From Odobenus rosmarus divergens (lineage: Eukaryota; Chordata; Mammalia; Carnivora; Odobenidae), in contig NW_004450276.1 of assembly GCF_000321225.1 (NCBI RefSeq), forward strand, positions 962,300-1,026,299: a DNA stretch of 64,000 nucleotides, given 5' to 3'. How positions within the stretch are numbered: position 1 is the stretch's first letter; each line of letters opens with the position of its first letter. Below are positions 12,950-24,010 of the stretch, one piece after another. A model generated the notes under the pieces. That model saw only the letters and a list, made by a program, of their open reading frames with translations. It was not told the origin of the DNA and made no database searches. A program made the translations under genes and the position numbers.

Positions 12950-13265
12950 TGTATTAAATGAACAGAATGCCTATTTTAAAAATGTGTTGCCGGAAAGGCT
13001 AAGCAGACAATTGCCAGGATGACAGGATGGCCTCGAATTCCCCACAGAATACATTTGAGAGCTGTCATGAGACATCCCAGCTTACTCTGATTGCATTGAT
13101 GATGCGCAGAAAGGGAAACAGCTTCAGACCTAGATGCTCAAGGCGGTTAGGGCTTCACAGACCATCATCTATAAAGCTTGGTGTTCACTGCAGTAGGACG
13201 ATGCTCTTTTAAATAAGATGCGCTCCTTGGCGCTAATTAATGAGCCTCACGTATTTTGTATTTGT
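12950..13265. promoter_or_regulatory. Possible conserved non-coding element (left-arm copy)
   Basis: Sequence of balanced composition with no repeat signature, including 'gctaattaatgagcc' (homeodomain-type TAATTA core) and 'gattgcattgatgatgcgc'. It resembles developmental conserved elements, but conservation cannot be tested here. Its twin is 16735-17050. Confidence 0.3.
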
Positions 13266-13294
13266 TTTTGGCATTTCCTTTCAGCGCACTTTGT

Positions 13295-13608
13295 TCTTTT
13301 TTAATTATAAAAATCATCCCTACTTGTAAGCACACGGAATTCTCGAAAGAGAAAATGAATAGTTTACCCTTTGTTCTGCTGGTTCAAGTCCCTGTCCTGC
13401 CTTAACGTTTACCCCTCTTTGAGGAAACCCACATTAACAATTTGATGTCTGTGTCTTCTTTTCCTTTTTACATAAACAATTACTCATGCACATGTATGGG
13501 ATTTTTTTTTCAAAAAATAAGTCATAGCAAACTTAGAATACTCTTAATTTTTTTTTTTAATTACACTGTAGACCTCTTTCTACGTCAATGCATGCAAAAA
13601 AATCTATT
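13295..13608 (-). repeat. L1M 3' end, cut at the arm edge
   Basis: Minus-strand L1M 3' region. The twin at 16260-16705 continues further 5' across the arm boundary, while this copy stops at 13608 and is followed by unrelated sequence. Confidence 0.7.
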
Positions 13609-14390
13609 TTCTCACCATGCTCTATTTTCAAGGCCCTGGGTCAGTGTGAGAGCACCGTGGACCAGGGAAAGGCTCTAGGAAGGACCCACCCCTTCCCCCA
13701 ACAGGCAATCCTCAGTTATTCTAAATTTGCTCAGGGACGACGTCCATGGATAGTGAAGAGAACTCTCTTCCTTCCTGGGCTGTATCACAAGCTCCCTTCC
13801 ACCAAGGTCCAAGGGTTGCCCCAAGAATGCAAAAGTACAAGTATACTATGAGCAAAGCAAATTTTAATGGCTCAGTTTTGAACCTGAGGTCCAGGTACAT
13901 TATTTCTGTGGGAAAGATGAGCCTGCTTTCTACCACCTACAACCTACATACCCACCTGGGAATGTACACGGCCTCTTGTTAACTTATTAACAGCCTCTTG
14001 CGAAGCCAGCCGCCTTTTTAGTGAAAATCACGTACTAAAGTTCCATGCTCCCTGACTGCCACACATGGAAGACAGAGCTAGGCGAATAATGCCAAGAAAG
14101 GTCAGCCGTGTTCTCTGGGCCCTTTTGTCTGAAGCCTCTAACCCCCCGGAGATCTGTCAGTCCCTAGCAATGTCTCTATTTAAGTGCTGTCAGTGGAGAC
14201 AGAAGAGACAGAGGGGACTGCTAATGACGTCTGCGAAGTGGAGCTCGCAGGAGACACTGGAGGTGGGCTAGACATACGCTTTGGGGAAAAGGAGTGTGAG
14301 AGTCGGGATACACACAAAGGATCACGGGACAGATCCTCACGAGCATTTCCGTTCCTCCCCCTTCACACTCACCTGTGCATTCTAGCTGGA

Positions 14391-14431
14391 GGGGGTGGGG
14401 GCCTGGGTTACCCTCCCCCACCCCCACCCCC
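14391..14431. repeat. G-run / C-run inverted repeat
   Basis: gggggtggggg at 14391-14401 faces cccccaccccc at 14415-14425 (and again at 14421-14431) across a 13-nt loop. It could form an 11-bp GC hairpin, or a G-quadruplex on the minus strand, which is the sense strand of RSU1. Confidence 0.75.
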
Positions 14432-14479
14432 ATGTGTTTATTTTAGTACGGAACGACGCTACTGAATCAGGTGCCCACG

Positions 14480-14910
14480 TCCTCCCAGGGCTACCGGGAC
14501 TGGGAGGTCACTAGAAAAGAGCGATTCGGGTTCCCCGGGGAGACAAACCCTCCCCCTCCCACCCCCGCAAAACGATAGCTTTGCGGTCGAAGCTGTGCTT
14601 TCTTTGTAACAAAGAACCCTGAAAACCATGCTTGGCGTCCACAGCCGACCTTAGAGCAGGCCACTCTTGCAGGCAACGGAGCTGGAAATGGCACGCGCTG
14701 AGCCGGGCACAGACTCTTCAGAGCGATAACCGGGCTTGGCGTTAGGAGGACAGTGCTTATTTTGTTTTTCAACTTCGTGTCAGTGGCAGCGGCGGCGGCG
14801 GGAGCAGCCGCGAACACATTCCTTACCTCGGTGCAGCTGTAATCCTCCCCGCCCGCTCTCCGGCCCCCGCTTCCTTACCTCGCGGCGCGTCGGCCCGGAG
14901 GGTAGCAATT
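14480..14910 (-). promoter_or_regulatory. CpG-rich core, candidate intronic promoter or CpG island
   Basis: CpG density rises sharply, above all at 14780-14900 (gcggcggcggcggg, gccgcg, ctcgcggcgcgtcgg), against a CpG-poor intron. On the minus strand two donor-like sites CGAG|GTAAGG occur at 14830-14821 and 14882-14873 inside a shared 12-base repeat. This would fit a non-coding first exon transcribed in the RSU1 direction. I do not recognise a transcript here, and an unmethylated enhancer is an equal alternative. Confidence 0.4.
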
Positions 14911-14919
14911 TCAGAAGGG

Positions 14920-15900
14920 GGTTAATGTAATTAGAGTAAAGCTGGGCCATGATACTGTGTGAAAAGATGACACCCGTCTCATATTGGCCAAGCAACAAGT
15001 TACCCTCGCCTCGGCAAAGCTCATCTGTCAGCTGTGGGAGGTAGGTTCCCTTTTAAGTAATAACATGCAGGAAGCACCTCACCTGGCTGTCAGTCAGGAT
15101 GCAATCCCCCTCACTGCCGCGCTGCACGCTTCGGTGCGTCCAGTTAGGCGCCCTCATCCAGCTCCTTTTATTAGAAGCCTGAGCGGCGCGCTGGCAGTGT
15201 TCTAACAAGGATCAGGCAGCAGGATTAAGCACTGTGACAAAGAGGATCTAATAAGCTAGAAAGTGGTGCATCTACAGACACGCTGGCTGGCTCCCAGACA
15301 TAGATTCACTCTGCTCCCTCTTCAGTGGGAAGGCCCAGGCCACAGGGGAAGCCAGCCAGCACCGTGATTAGCGGTGACCCCCTGACCGATGCTGCTATGA
15401 AGATCATATATCACTCAGAGCCGTATTCTGCAATTGCAAATTGGATTTTCCATTTTATTACCTGCAAAAGACCCACATATGCTTCTTGCCGGAGCCTCTA
15501 GTACAGTAAGCTTTGCCGTGCGCCCGTAATTTTGTAAACACTAAATCATGCAGAACAATCGGTCTCCTTGCTGGTTATAAATGGGATTGAATGCAATAGG
15601 CAATTGTGGCCCCATTAATAAACATGGTCATTTTTGCTTATGGAAATCGGTTATTTTCATAATCACCCTGTTAAGAATTCTTCCAGAGTATTCCAAATCC
15701 TGAAACATGTGGCCAGTAAACATTATTTATCATATATTAAGCAATCCAGAGGATATGGGCAAATTTTTCACGTCATCAAAGCAGCATTCCCTCCCTTCAT
15801 AATTCCAAAATACCACAGAGTGCTTTTTAAATTAATGTACTCTCGAAGCCAGGTGCTCACTCACAGAAATCTAAGGCCATGGTCTAACAAGGTAAAACTA
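14920..15900. promoter_or_regulatory. Possible conserved non-coding enhancer
   Basis: About 1 kb without repeat signatures, many stop codons in all frames, and dense AT-rich cores: 'ggttaatgtaattagag', 'tgcaattgcaaattgg', 'ccgtaattttgtaaac', 'ccccattaataaac'. The pattern is like vertebrate developmental enhancers next to a CpG island. This is inference only; no alignment is available. Confidence 0.35.
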
Positions 15901-16259
15901 GCAAACCATGGCTGACTGGGTAGTCTGTCATTAGTGTACTAGATTTGCCCAAACACAGGTAATTGATTTGCTGTGGAAGGGGTCTAGATGGGATATTACG
16001 ACAGCTGAAAGATCACCTCTGCTCCTCAGCGAATGCACACACAGAAGCAAACCACAAATAACTCCAACACAAAATAAAAGCTACGTTTAGGACCGCTCCG
16101 TACACAAAGAGATATTCTACACATAAATCTCTGTAATTCTTATTACTACATACTACACCGCTAATTACAGAAGTACATGATTACAGTTAACAATGGAAGA
16201 TGGAAGGTTCCTGCTTTTTCACATTTTTAGCAAAACACTTTTTACTGGGTGGAAAAAAT

Positions 16260-16705
16260 GGTCATAAGGATCAAAATAATGCTGACATTGTATATGTTTG
16301 TAGTAATAAAACACTGGAAACAAGCAGAATGTTTACCAACAGGTGAGGCAGAATAATGTATGTTCCAGCCCGACAGTTATTCCATGAATGGAATAGATTT
16401 TTTTGCATGCATTGACGTAGAAAGAGGTCTACAGTGTAATTAAAAAAAAAAATTAAGAGTATTCTAAGTTTGCTATGACTTATTTTTTGAAAAAAAAATC
16501 CCATACATGTGCATGAGTAATTGTTTATGTAAAAAGGAAAAGAAGACACAGACATCAAATTGTTAATGTGGGTTTCCTCAAAGAGGGGTAAACGTTAAGG
16601 CAGGACAGGGACTTGAACCAGCAGAACAAAGGGTAAACTATTCATTTTCTCTTTCGAGAATTCCGTGTGCTTACAAGTAGGGATGATTTTTATAATTAAA
16701 AAAGA
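16260..16705 (+). repeat. L1M 3' region, continuous across arm edge
   Basis: Reads as one old L1 3' end: 'cactggaaacaagcagaatgt', 'ccaacaggtgaggcagaata', 'attccatgaatggaatag', then 'gacgtagaaagaggtctaca', 'aattgttaatgtgggtttcc', ending near 'gatttttataattaaaaaag'. This matches the order of L1M consensus text (ggaaacaacctaaatgtcc ... tggaatactatgc ... gttaacagtggttacctc). It passes through 16391/16392 without a break, marking the right arm as native. Confidence 0.7.
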
Positions 16706-16734
16706 ACAAAGTGCGCTGAAAGGAAATGCCAAAA

Positions 16735-17050
16735 ACAAATACAAAATACGTGAGGCTCATTAATTAGCGCCAAGGAGCGCATCTTATTTAAAAGAGCATC
16801 GTCCTACTGCAGTGAACACCAAGCTTTATAGATGATGGTCTGTGAAGCCCTAACCGCCTTGAGCATCTAGGTCTGAAGCTGTTTCCCTTTCTGCGCATCA
16901 TCAATGCAATCAGAGTAAGCTGGGATGTCTCATGACAGCTCTCAAATGTATTCTGTGGGGAATTCGAGGCCATCCTGTCATCCTGGCAATTGTCTGCTTA
17001 GCCTTTCCGGCAACACATTTTTAAAATAGGCATTCTGTTCATTTAATACA
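16735..17050. promoter_or_regulatory. Possible conserved non-coding element
   Basis: Native copy of the element described at 12950-13265. It holds the palindromic homeodomain-type core in 'ggctcattaattagcgcc' and no repeat signature. Confidence 0.3.
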
Positions 17051-17579
17051 CCCAATGCACTGTTGCTTTATGATACATACTTAAACAAACGGTTGCTCTT
17101 CCGATCTAGTCAGGGGAAGTGTACAATTTAAATAAAAGAAAAAGAAGAATAAAAACAATACCCTGCCAAGGGGCTCGAAGGAAAGTGGCGTCTGATTTAT
17201 GTGTATGCCTGTGTAAAAGGGTTCAGAAGCCCTTTTCACCAATGAAGAAAAATAGCATTTTACACAGGTTTCCCTCTGATGCTCTTCTTGGCCATTGGAT
17301 GTCTATGCTCCAGGGTCAGATGGAAACAAGGGGCCCTCGGTCACTCGTAAATATGAGTACCCCCCGACAGAGCAGAGGTAACCCCAGTGCACGCCACCAC
17401 ACTCGCATCAATCTTGCGAGTCTCCTTCTCTGGATGTTAAATAAATAATTCATGTTTTCAACCCGCTGGTCAGGTAGGATTTCCCAATCATTCTTTCAAA
17501 TGTGGGAGGTAATCTCATTTTTGCTTGCCAGATTTCCCTTTTATTATGTAATGCTATCAAGTGTAGACAAAAGCCCAGG

Positions 17580-17760
17580 AGATGTGGCCAGAAGACCAGG
17601 CTCCTGATCCCGAGTAACATTTCATCAACTTTTTTTTCCCTGAGCTTCGGTTTCCTCAGCTGCCCTATGGGGATAATAGTACCAATTGACAGGTCCCTGG
17701 ACAGCAGGCAAAAAGTGTATAAAAGGGTTCTGTAAACTGGAAGTCACTACATAAGTATAA
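17580..17760 (+). repeat. MIR SINE
   Basis: 'ctgagcttcggtttcctcagctgccctatggggataatagt' is the plus-strand MIR core. Twin of 12240-12420. Confidence 0.75.
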
Positions 17761-18750
17761 AATATTCTTCTCATTATTTTAAGTGAAATCTGCAAAGGAG
17801 TGAAAATGTACACTTCAAAACAATTTGCCTAAAATAGGTTTGCTCAAGGAATTTATAACCTCCCCAAACTGAATGCACAGTAAGTCAGTATGACTTATAT
17901 GGTGACCCTCTTAGAGGAAGGGGCCCCTGTTCATAAGCTTCTCAAAGGTCTGGGATCAAAAGGAGGGTAAGATCAACTTTAGGGCCACTGATTTCTTTTC
18001 CTCGAAGACTGAAAGATCCCTACACGGCTACAGTCTGAGGCACCCTCCTGATGTCAGTTCCCAGAGTGCCCTGGGACATTCACTGTCCTCTCCACCCTCA
18101 GCCTCTCAAGTTTCCTGGTTCAGGACACCCTTCTGACCACATGGGAAGCGGGAAATGTCAACACCAAGGGAGCCTCAGTCCCCCTGGAGACTCCAGAAGA
18201 AGTCACTGATTAATGCAACATAAACTAAAATAAATGTATGTTCAAAAGATTAAGTTTCAGTATTGTGACTTTTTATAGGATTGATAAAAGTATAACAAAC
18301 CAGCTTTCACTAGAGCTGTGCAAGAGAAACGTATACAGAATGGCCACGGTACTGATTTTAAAGCATTTTTTCTGCCAGTTTAGCATTTACTCAACATTCT
18401 CTCTCAGATTCCTTCAACAATTCCCTCACTAGCAAGATTTAATATTAATAATATCATTATGTAATGGATTTGTGATACTATAGAAACAATTTGTTGTTCT
18501 CTTCCTTAAAGGCCCTCTAGTCCCTAGCTACTCCCTAAAGCCCAGGGTACATGGGGCTCACCATCACATCCACGGGGCCCAGTTGCTTTTGTTCCAGAGC
18601 ACACCTTTAGAAGAGCTACAACTCCCTTCCAATAAAACGTATGACGTCTTTAAGAAGTAAGGGGCAGACTGTTTAAGGAAAGTAAACTTTAGAAATTAAC
18701 ACCCTTAACATGTAAGAGACAAAATCCTAGACGGTATCTCCCGTTCACGC
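17761..18750. other. Unlabelled intron sequence in right arm
   Basis: Native copy of 11250-12239. No exon, RNA gene or identifiable repeat seen. Confidence 0.6.
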
Positions 18751-18918
18751 TGTTTTTTGTTAAGGATTTTATTTGAAAGAAAGCACAGAAAGAGAGTGAG
18801 AGGGAGAAGCAGACTCCCCGCTGAGCAGAGCCCGACATAGGGCTCGATCCCAGGAGACTCTGATATCATGACCTGAGCAGAAGGCAGACGCTCAACGGAC
18901 TGAGCCACCCAGGCTTCC
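18751..18918 (-). repeat. CAN-SINE
   Basis: Complete minus-strand SINE with target-site duplications (ctcccgttcacgc / ctcccgttcatgc). Twin of 11082-11249. Confidence 0.93.
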
Positions 18919-19139
18919 CTCCCGTTCATGCTTTTGAACACCAAAGTGTAAGGGAATGCAAACACTAGAGAACAGCAGATTATATCCTGTTCACTTGCAG
19001 TTCGTAAGCATCCTTCTATCAAACTGGTACATATTCAAAAGGACTGTAATTCCCAGGGTTGGCCAAGGTTCAAGGATTAGACACTTCCCTTCCCGACATG
19101 GTTGGTCTGAGGACAAAATGGCACCTCTTTACAGAAAGG

Positions 19140-19725
19140 TAATTTGGTAATATATAGTAGGAGCTATAAAAATGTTCATACTCTTAGACCCAAGTAATTG
19201 CATCCTAGTAATAAATTTACGCTAAGGAAATGATCACAGATATTCCCAATGATTTATGAATACAAATTTTCAATTCAGTGTTGCTTATGTTCCTCCTCAA
19301 CACCTGGAAACAGCTCAAATGTCTAAGGGGTTGGTTAATAAATTATAAGCACTCATAATATGTAGCCATATGATTAAAAATGTTTCCAAATAAAATTTAA
19401 TAACATGGGGTAATGGTCATGACTTAATATTGAGATGAACACAATAGGCTATAAAACTCATAGTATGGCATGTTTTTAAAAAGCGTTAAGTATCTACATG
19501 TATACATAGGAAAAAGACTAGGAAAAAACACAGCTAAGTAGGTACACACAAGAATAGAGACAAGACAGGAGGGAAATACACTCAGAATCCTAACAGTGGT
19601 CATTTCTGAATGGGAGGATCAAGAGTTACGCTTTTCTGTGTTTCTCAGATTTTCTAAAGCAGTGGTTCTCAAACTTGAGTGTGCATCAAAATTTCCTGGA
19701 GGCCTTGTGAAAACTTACAGAATTT
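19140..19725 (+). repeat. Old L1M 3' region and hAT scrap
   Basis: Shows 'ttagacccaagtaattgcatcc', 'ggaaacagctcaaatgtctaagggg', 'gtggtcatttctgaatgggagg', in the order of an L1M 3' UTR. It is followed by 'gcagtggttctcaaacttgag ... catcaaaatttcctggagg', a hAT-Charlie type end interrupted by the younger L1. Confidence 0.6.
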
Positions 19726-19739
19726 TTGACTTAGTAAGA

Positions 19740-20440
19740 CTTGGGAGATACAAGAAACGACAGGTTGTTGGCAAGGATGTGGAGAAAGAGGAACTCTCAT
19801 GCACTGTTGGTGGGAATGCAAACTGGTGCAGCCACAGAGGAAAACAGTATGGAGGTTCCTACCCTATGATCCCGTAATCACAGTACTGGGTATTTACCTA
19901 AGAATACTAAAACCCTAAGTCAAAAAGACAGATGCACTCTTATGTTTATTGCATTATTTTTAATAGCCAAGATACAGAAGCAGCCCAAGTGTCCACCAAC
20001 AGATGAATGGATAAAAAAGATGTGGCGTAGATGTGTGTGTGTATAAAAATGGATAAATATATATAAATACATAAAAAAGAGTGAAATCTTGCCATTTATA
20101 CCAACATGGATGGAGCCAGAGAGGATTATGCTAAGTAAAATAAGTCAGTCAGAGAAAGACAAATACCATGATTTCACTCATATGTGGAATTTAAGAAACA
20201 AACGAAAAAAGAAAAACAGAGACCAACCAAAAAGCCAACTTTTAACCACAGAGAACAAACAGATGGTTACTGGAGGGGAGGTGGGTGGGGGATGTGTGAA
20301 ATAGGTGATGGGGATTAGGAGTACACCTAACGTGATGAGCACTGAGTAGCGTACAGAATTACTGAATCACTATATTGATAGGTTTTTTAAATTTTAAAGA
20401 AAGCAAAAAAAAATGAAATCTTGAGTATTGAAATCTGTTG
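19740..20440 (+). repeat. LINE-1 3' end
   Basis: Late ORF2 ('ggcaaggatgtggagaaaga', 'tgttggtgggaatgcaaact', 'aaaagatgtggcgtagatgt'), then a 3' UTR with 'gtgatggggattaggagtac'. It is 5'-truncated with many stops. Twin of 9560-10260. Confidence 0.88.
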
Positions 20441-20688
20441 AACTTTTACATATTATTACTAGTTCTATTGAAGATGTCAAAATAAGCCCCACAAATCAAT
20501 GACTGCTTACCATTACCATAATCTTTGTCGTTGTAATTACAATCGCTATTATTTGCCAAGCACGTACCAACGTACCAGATGTACCAGATGTCGCTTCCAG
20601 ACCTTTGAGCTTTGCACACATTACTCTAAGCAGTCACTACAATCTAGCATGTAAAGTATTATCATCTCATTTTTAAAAAGCAACCACT

Positions 20689-20874
20689 TGGGTGCCTGGG
20701 TGGCTCAGTCAGTTAAGTGACTGCCTCTGGCTCAGGTCATAATCCCAGGGTCCTGGGATGGAGTCCTGTATCAGGTTCCCTGCTCAGCGGGGAGTCTGCT
20801 TCTCCCTCTACCCCTCCCCCCTGCTCATGATCTCTCTCTCTCTCTCTGATAAATAAAAAACTAAAAAAAAAAAA
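20689..20874 (+). repeat. CAN-SINE with intact target-site duplications
   Basis: Complete element from the GGGTGCCTGGGTGGCTCAGT head to a pure A-tail. The duplicated target aaaaagcaaccact is at 20675-20688 and 20875-20888, proving a normal insertion at this place. Confidence 0.95.
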
Positions 20875-23549
20875 AAAAAGCAACCACTAACATTCAGGGA
20901 GGTTAAGTTCATCCGACTAGTACAAGGCAAAGCTGGGATTCAAAGGCCAATTTATCTGGTTCTTGCAAAGCCCTTGGTCTTTCCAGGACAGGACACGCAT
21001 CTCCTCCTACTGCGAAAAGGTATTGAGTGAGGTAGTGCTGGAATAGTCAGTAACTTGACAAGGTTTAAAGAGCCCCGGGAAGGTATATGCAGAAATACTC
21101 CTCCTTACCTCCCTTGTGGGTCCAGAATTCTATCATCAGAAACATTATCTTAAGGGTTGAAAGCCTAGTTGCCACCAGGTATTTTCTTTTTATATGAAAA
21201 CACTCTGGCAGAGTAATGCATTAGGCTGATACACTTTCATTAACAGGACAGAGTGAGTACTTTTAACAGGCAGCATTAATATAGACACGCACTCCCCTAT
21301 TCACCCATTTCAACCAACATCTGAAATGGTACTTTGAGGTTGCATGGGTTACACATATTCTAAATGTAACATTACTTAGAACCTGATCAAGAGTTAGATG
21401 TAAGTACAACTCCAGAGCCCATTAAGGGAAGTTTGGAGGGTGTGAGGGTCTTTGGGAATCGAGTCTTAAGCATATCTAGATTTCTATAGAATCTTATTTT
21501 CCAAATTATGTGAAAAGAGGAAATGACTTTTCAGATAACTTTAGAGTAGCTAAAAGGCCAAACAAATATAAACTGATCCAATCAGTGTGAATATGATCCC
21601 ATCTTCTTAATAATTTTAATGACCCTCTCAAATGGCAACAACTTGTCTTTTTAATGGCTAGCCTCAAAAACGGTTGCTTTTTTAAAAAAACAAAAAAAAG
21701 TATGGCAATTTTTCAGCCAATAGGACTAATACTGAAGTTTAAATGTCATTGTAATATATTACCAGGTACTTGTTCATATGGAAGTATGAAATGAAATTAA
21801 TTTTATTTTATTTATATATAAATTCCCTTGAATCCAACTTTATTAAAGGTTAAGTAAGGGATCAACCTACTACACAGAACCTAAACTTAAGTTCTATGTA
21901 AAAATGGCTTGTTTCGGCTTTGCTCCTCACTCTAGAGCTTACATTTTTATTACTTTGGTGCCATGTGTTACGCTCTCTGCAGAGGCTGTAGATGGTAAGG
22001 GTGCAGATATTATGTCATATAAAATATGTACTAAGATAATTAGGAATTGTGAGTGACACAAATGCTAAATCTACAAGAAAAACTGCAACAATTGTAACTT
22101 AATTTCCAGTGAATTCAAAATTATGCTAAAAGAAACGCTAAATGTTCTTTAGGTAATGTACTAACAACACATTTTAATGAGTTTTGATGAACTTACTTCT
22201 GCTTATTTTCAAGTTTAACAATAATAGCTCAGAACCAAGATGCAATGGAAAGAAAACCACAACTATCTTTAAAGCAGGGTTCCCATGCGTGTAAATACGC
22301 ACATGCATGTGGACACCTACCTACACACTCACCCTACCCCAGGACTTGAGAAATAAAATAAAAGCAAAAACTACATCCTATAGCAGAAAAACCATATAGT
22401 TGGGGAAAAAAAGTTCAAAAATCTGGTAAGTTTCTACTTTTACAGATAACTATATACTTTCTTTCAGTATAAGTGAGATAAGGCAAATAAATACCCTGAA
22501 CTAATAAAAATAAGAGGACCTTACTGTCTGGTGCTAATCTACAGTCAAGCAGAGGCCAAAGATAGAAGCTAATGAATATGTTTAAAAAATTTAACAAGGC
22601 TTAAGAAACACGAAAGCAAAATAAACACAACTCAAGGTAAAAAAAAAGTCTGCCCCACTTCCCCAGGATCTACTTAGACAATTTACCATTCCTAACATAT
22701 GAAGAAAGTATTAACTATAAATAACAGAGAGAAAACGGAGATCCACCACAACTTGGGATTTGGGTGAGGATGATTGCATCATGAATTTGTTTCCAGTATT
22801 TTTGGAAAGCCAACTGTCTTGGGTTAAAAATATGAAATACTGCCACAGTTAACAAACAATAAAAAAGGAAAGTACTATGATACTCTAACTCAAGGGAAAA
22901 AAAAAAACAATCAACAAACACAAATATAAGATTGTTTTCAATGTGTGAAGGTGCTTCAGAGACTCAATTTATTTACCAAAAAACAGAGCTCACATTAGCC
23001 AAGTCCTGGCTTGACTCCAGGCCTTGGCACCTTGAAACGAGTTTTCTGACTATTACTGGTTTACACAGTGTGGTCAATCTCAAAACTCCAGCTTGCTACC
23101 GTCAAATGTCAGACTATCCTGATCCTCCTTAACCATTTTCATCATAAAAACGGTTATAGAAAAAAAAGAGTAGAATTCATGTGTTCTCAATGACAAGAGT
23201 TGTTTAAAACAAAATGACAACCTTAAGTAGTAAGTTATCTATGTTATCTTCTATACACTATTTGCATTTATTATTTTATTTAATCTTTGCAACCTAGAGA
23301 TCTAAAAGAGATGTTCACAAGGGAAAAATTTTTGCTTAGTAGTTAATTTGACATCAGCAGATATAAACAAACAGTGTCCTATGGCCTCACCAAGAGCCAG
23401 GTCCCTGTATTCAGTAATGCAAATTTAAAATAGTAAAATGCTCAAGTCTAGGATAAACAAAGTAGGCTCTGTACAGTGGTCAGGATGGTGGCTGCCATTT
23501 TAAAAAACCTGTTCTTTAAAAATGCTATTGTGCAAAATCCTTCACAGGA

Positions 23550-24010
23550 CGTCGACTCACCTTGCAACAGCAACGTGTAACTTACTTGGGACGACCACAG
23601 CCAAAAGTGGCATGGCCTTTTGCTTCTACACCTACCTACATGCCTGCTCCCCTGTGCCTCCTGACAGAACGTAACCCATTCAACGTCACCTCTTCACACA
23701 AGCCTGCCTGCACATCTCCACAGAAATTTGATCCCTGTGATCTCTGTCTACCACAGAGACTATTTCTTTTGCAGTACTTATTATATTTTATAATTTTGTT
23801 TGCTTGATGTTTTCCCTCTGGTCTGTTTCTCTCAACTCCACTATGCCTTCCATGGGCCCAGAAGCAGTTAGGAACAGTCTTGCTCCGCATGGTGCCTGTA
23901 TCTGCTTGTAGCAGGTCGTGTCTGTACTCCTATCGTGTAACACCACACTGGAATTGTGACCCAAATGTTTCCGTTCTTGCGTCCCTCCCTATTAAAGAGG
24001 ATGGGAATTT
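23550..24010 (+). repeat. L2 LINE 3' part, diverged
   Basis: The order 'ctccccacctcctgac..', 'tctgtctaccacagagacta', 'tttgtttgcttgatg', 'ttctctcaactccactatg' fits the L2 3' end layout. It is old and the edges are approximate. Confidence 0.45.

Larger units (their letters stand above)
9139..13608 (-). repeat. Left arm of 4,470-bp inverted repeat
   Basis: Exact reverse complement of 16392-20861 at every place compared. Position x pairs with 30000-x from end to end, so there are no indels even in A-runs and TA/TG-rich tracts. The arm contains, in order, a SINE without its tail (9139-9311), an L1 3' end (about 9560-10260), a hAT scrap, an older L1, a SINE (11082-11249), unlabelled intron sequence, a MIR (about 12240-12420) and the truncated end of an L1M (about 13295-13608). 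The inner edge at 13608/13609 cuts that L1M abruptly. This arm looks like the derived or artefactual copy. Confidence 0.97.
13609..16391. other. Spacer of the inverted repeat (2,783 bp)
   Basis: Single-copy DNA between the arms. It holds a GC-rich, CpG-rich core (about 14480-14910), a G-run/C-run hairpin (14391-14431), and AT-rich sequence with homeodomain-like cores (about 14920-15900). No coding exon was recognised. The last ~130 bp (16260-16391) are the 5' part of an L1M fragment that runs into the right arm. Confidence 0.9.
16392..20861 (+). repeat. Right arm of 4,470-bp inverted repeat
   Basis: Reverse complement of 9139-13608. Both edges are natural here: an old L1M runs through the inner edge, and at the outer edge the SINE continues into its A-tail and second target-site duplication. 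This is therefore probably the original sequence. Contents on the plus strand: L1M, possible conserved element (about 16735-17050), MIR, unlabelled intron, SINE (minus), L1M, hAT scrap, L1 3' end, SINE. Confidence 0.97.

Noticed and set aside
14491..14817. Minus-strand frame starting MFAAAPAAAAATDT in the CpG core
   Set aside because: The alanine run comes from the GCC/GGC triplets of the CpG-rich core; no family resemblance and no support as an exon.
9139..20861. Inverted repeat as a transposon or integrated element with terminal inverted repeats
   Set aside because: The arms consist of ordinary host repeats and intron DNA, there is no transposase frame in the spacer, and no target-site duplication flanks the whole structure.
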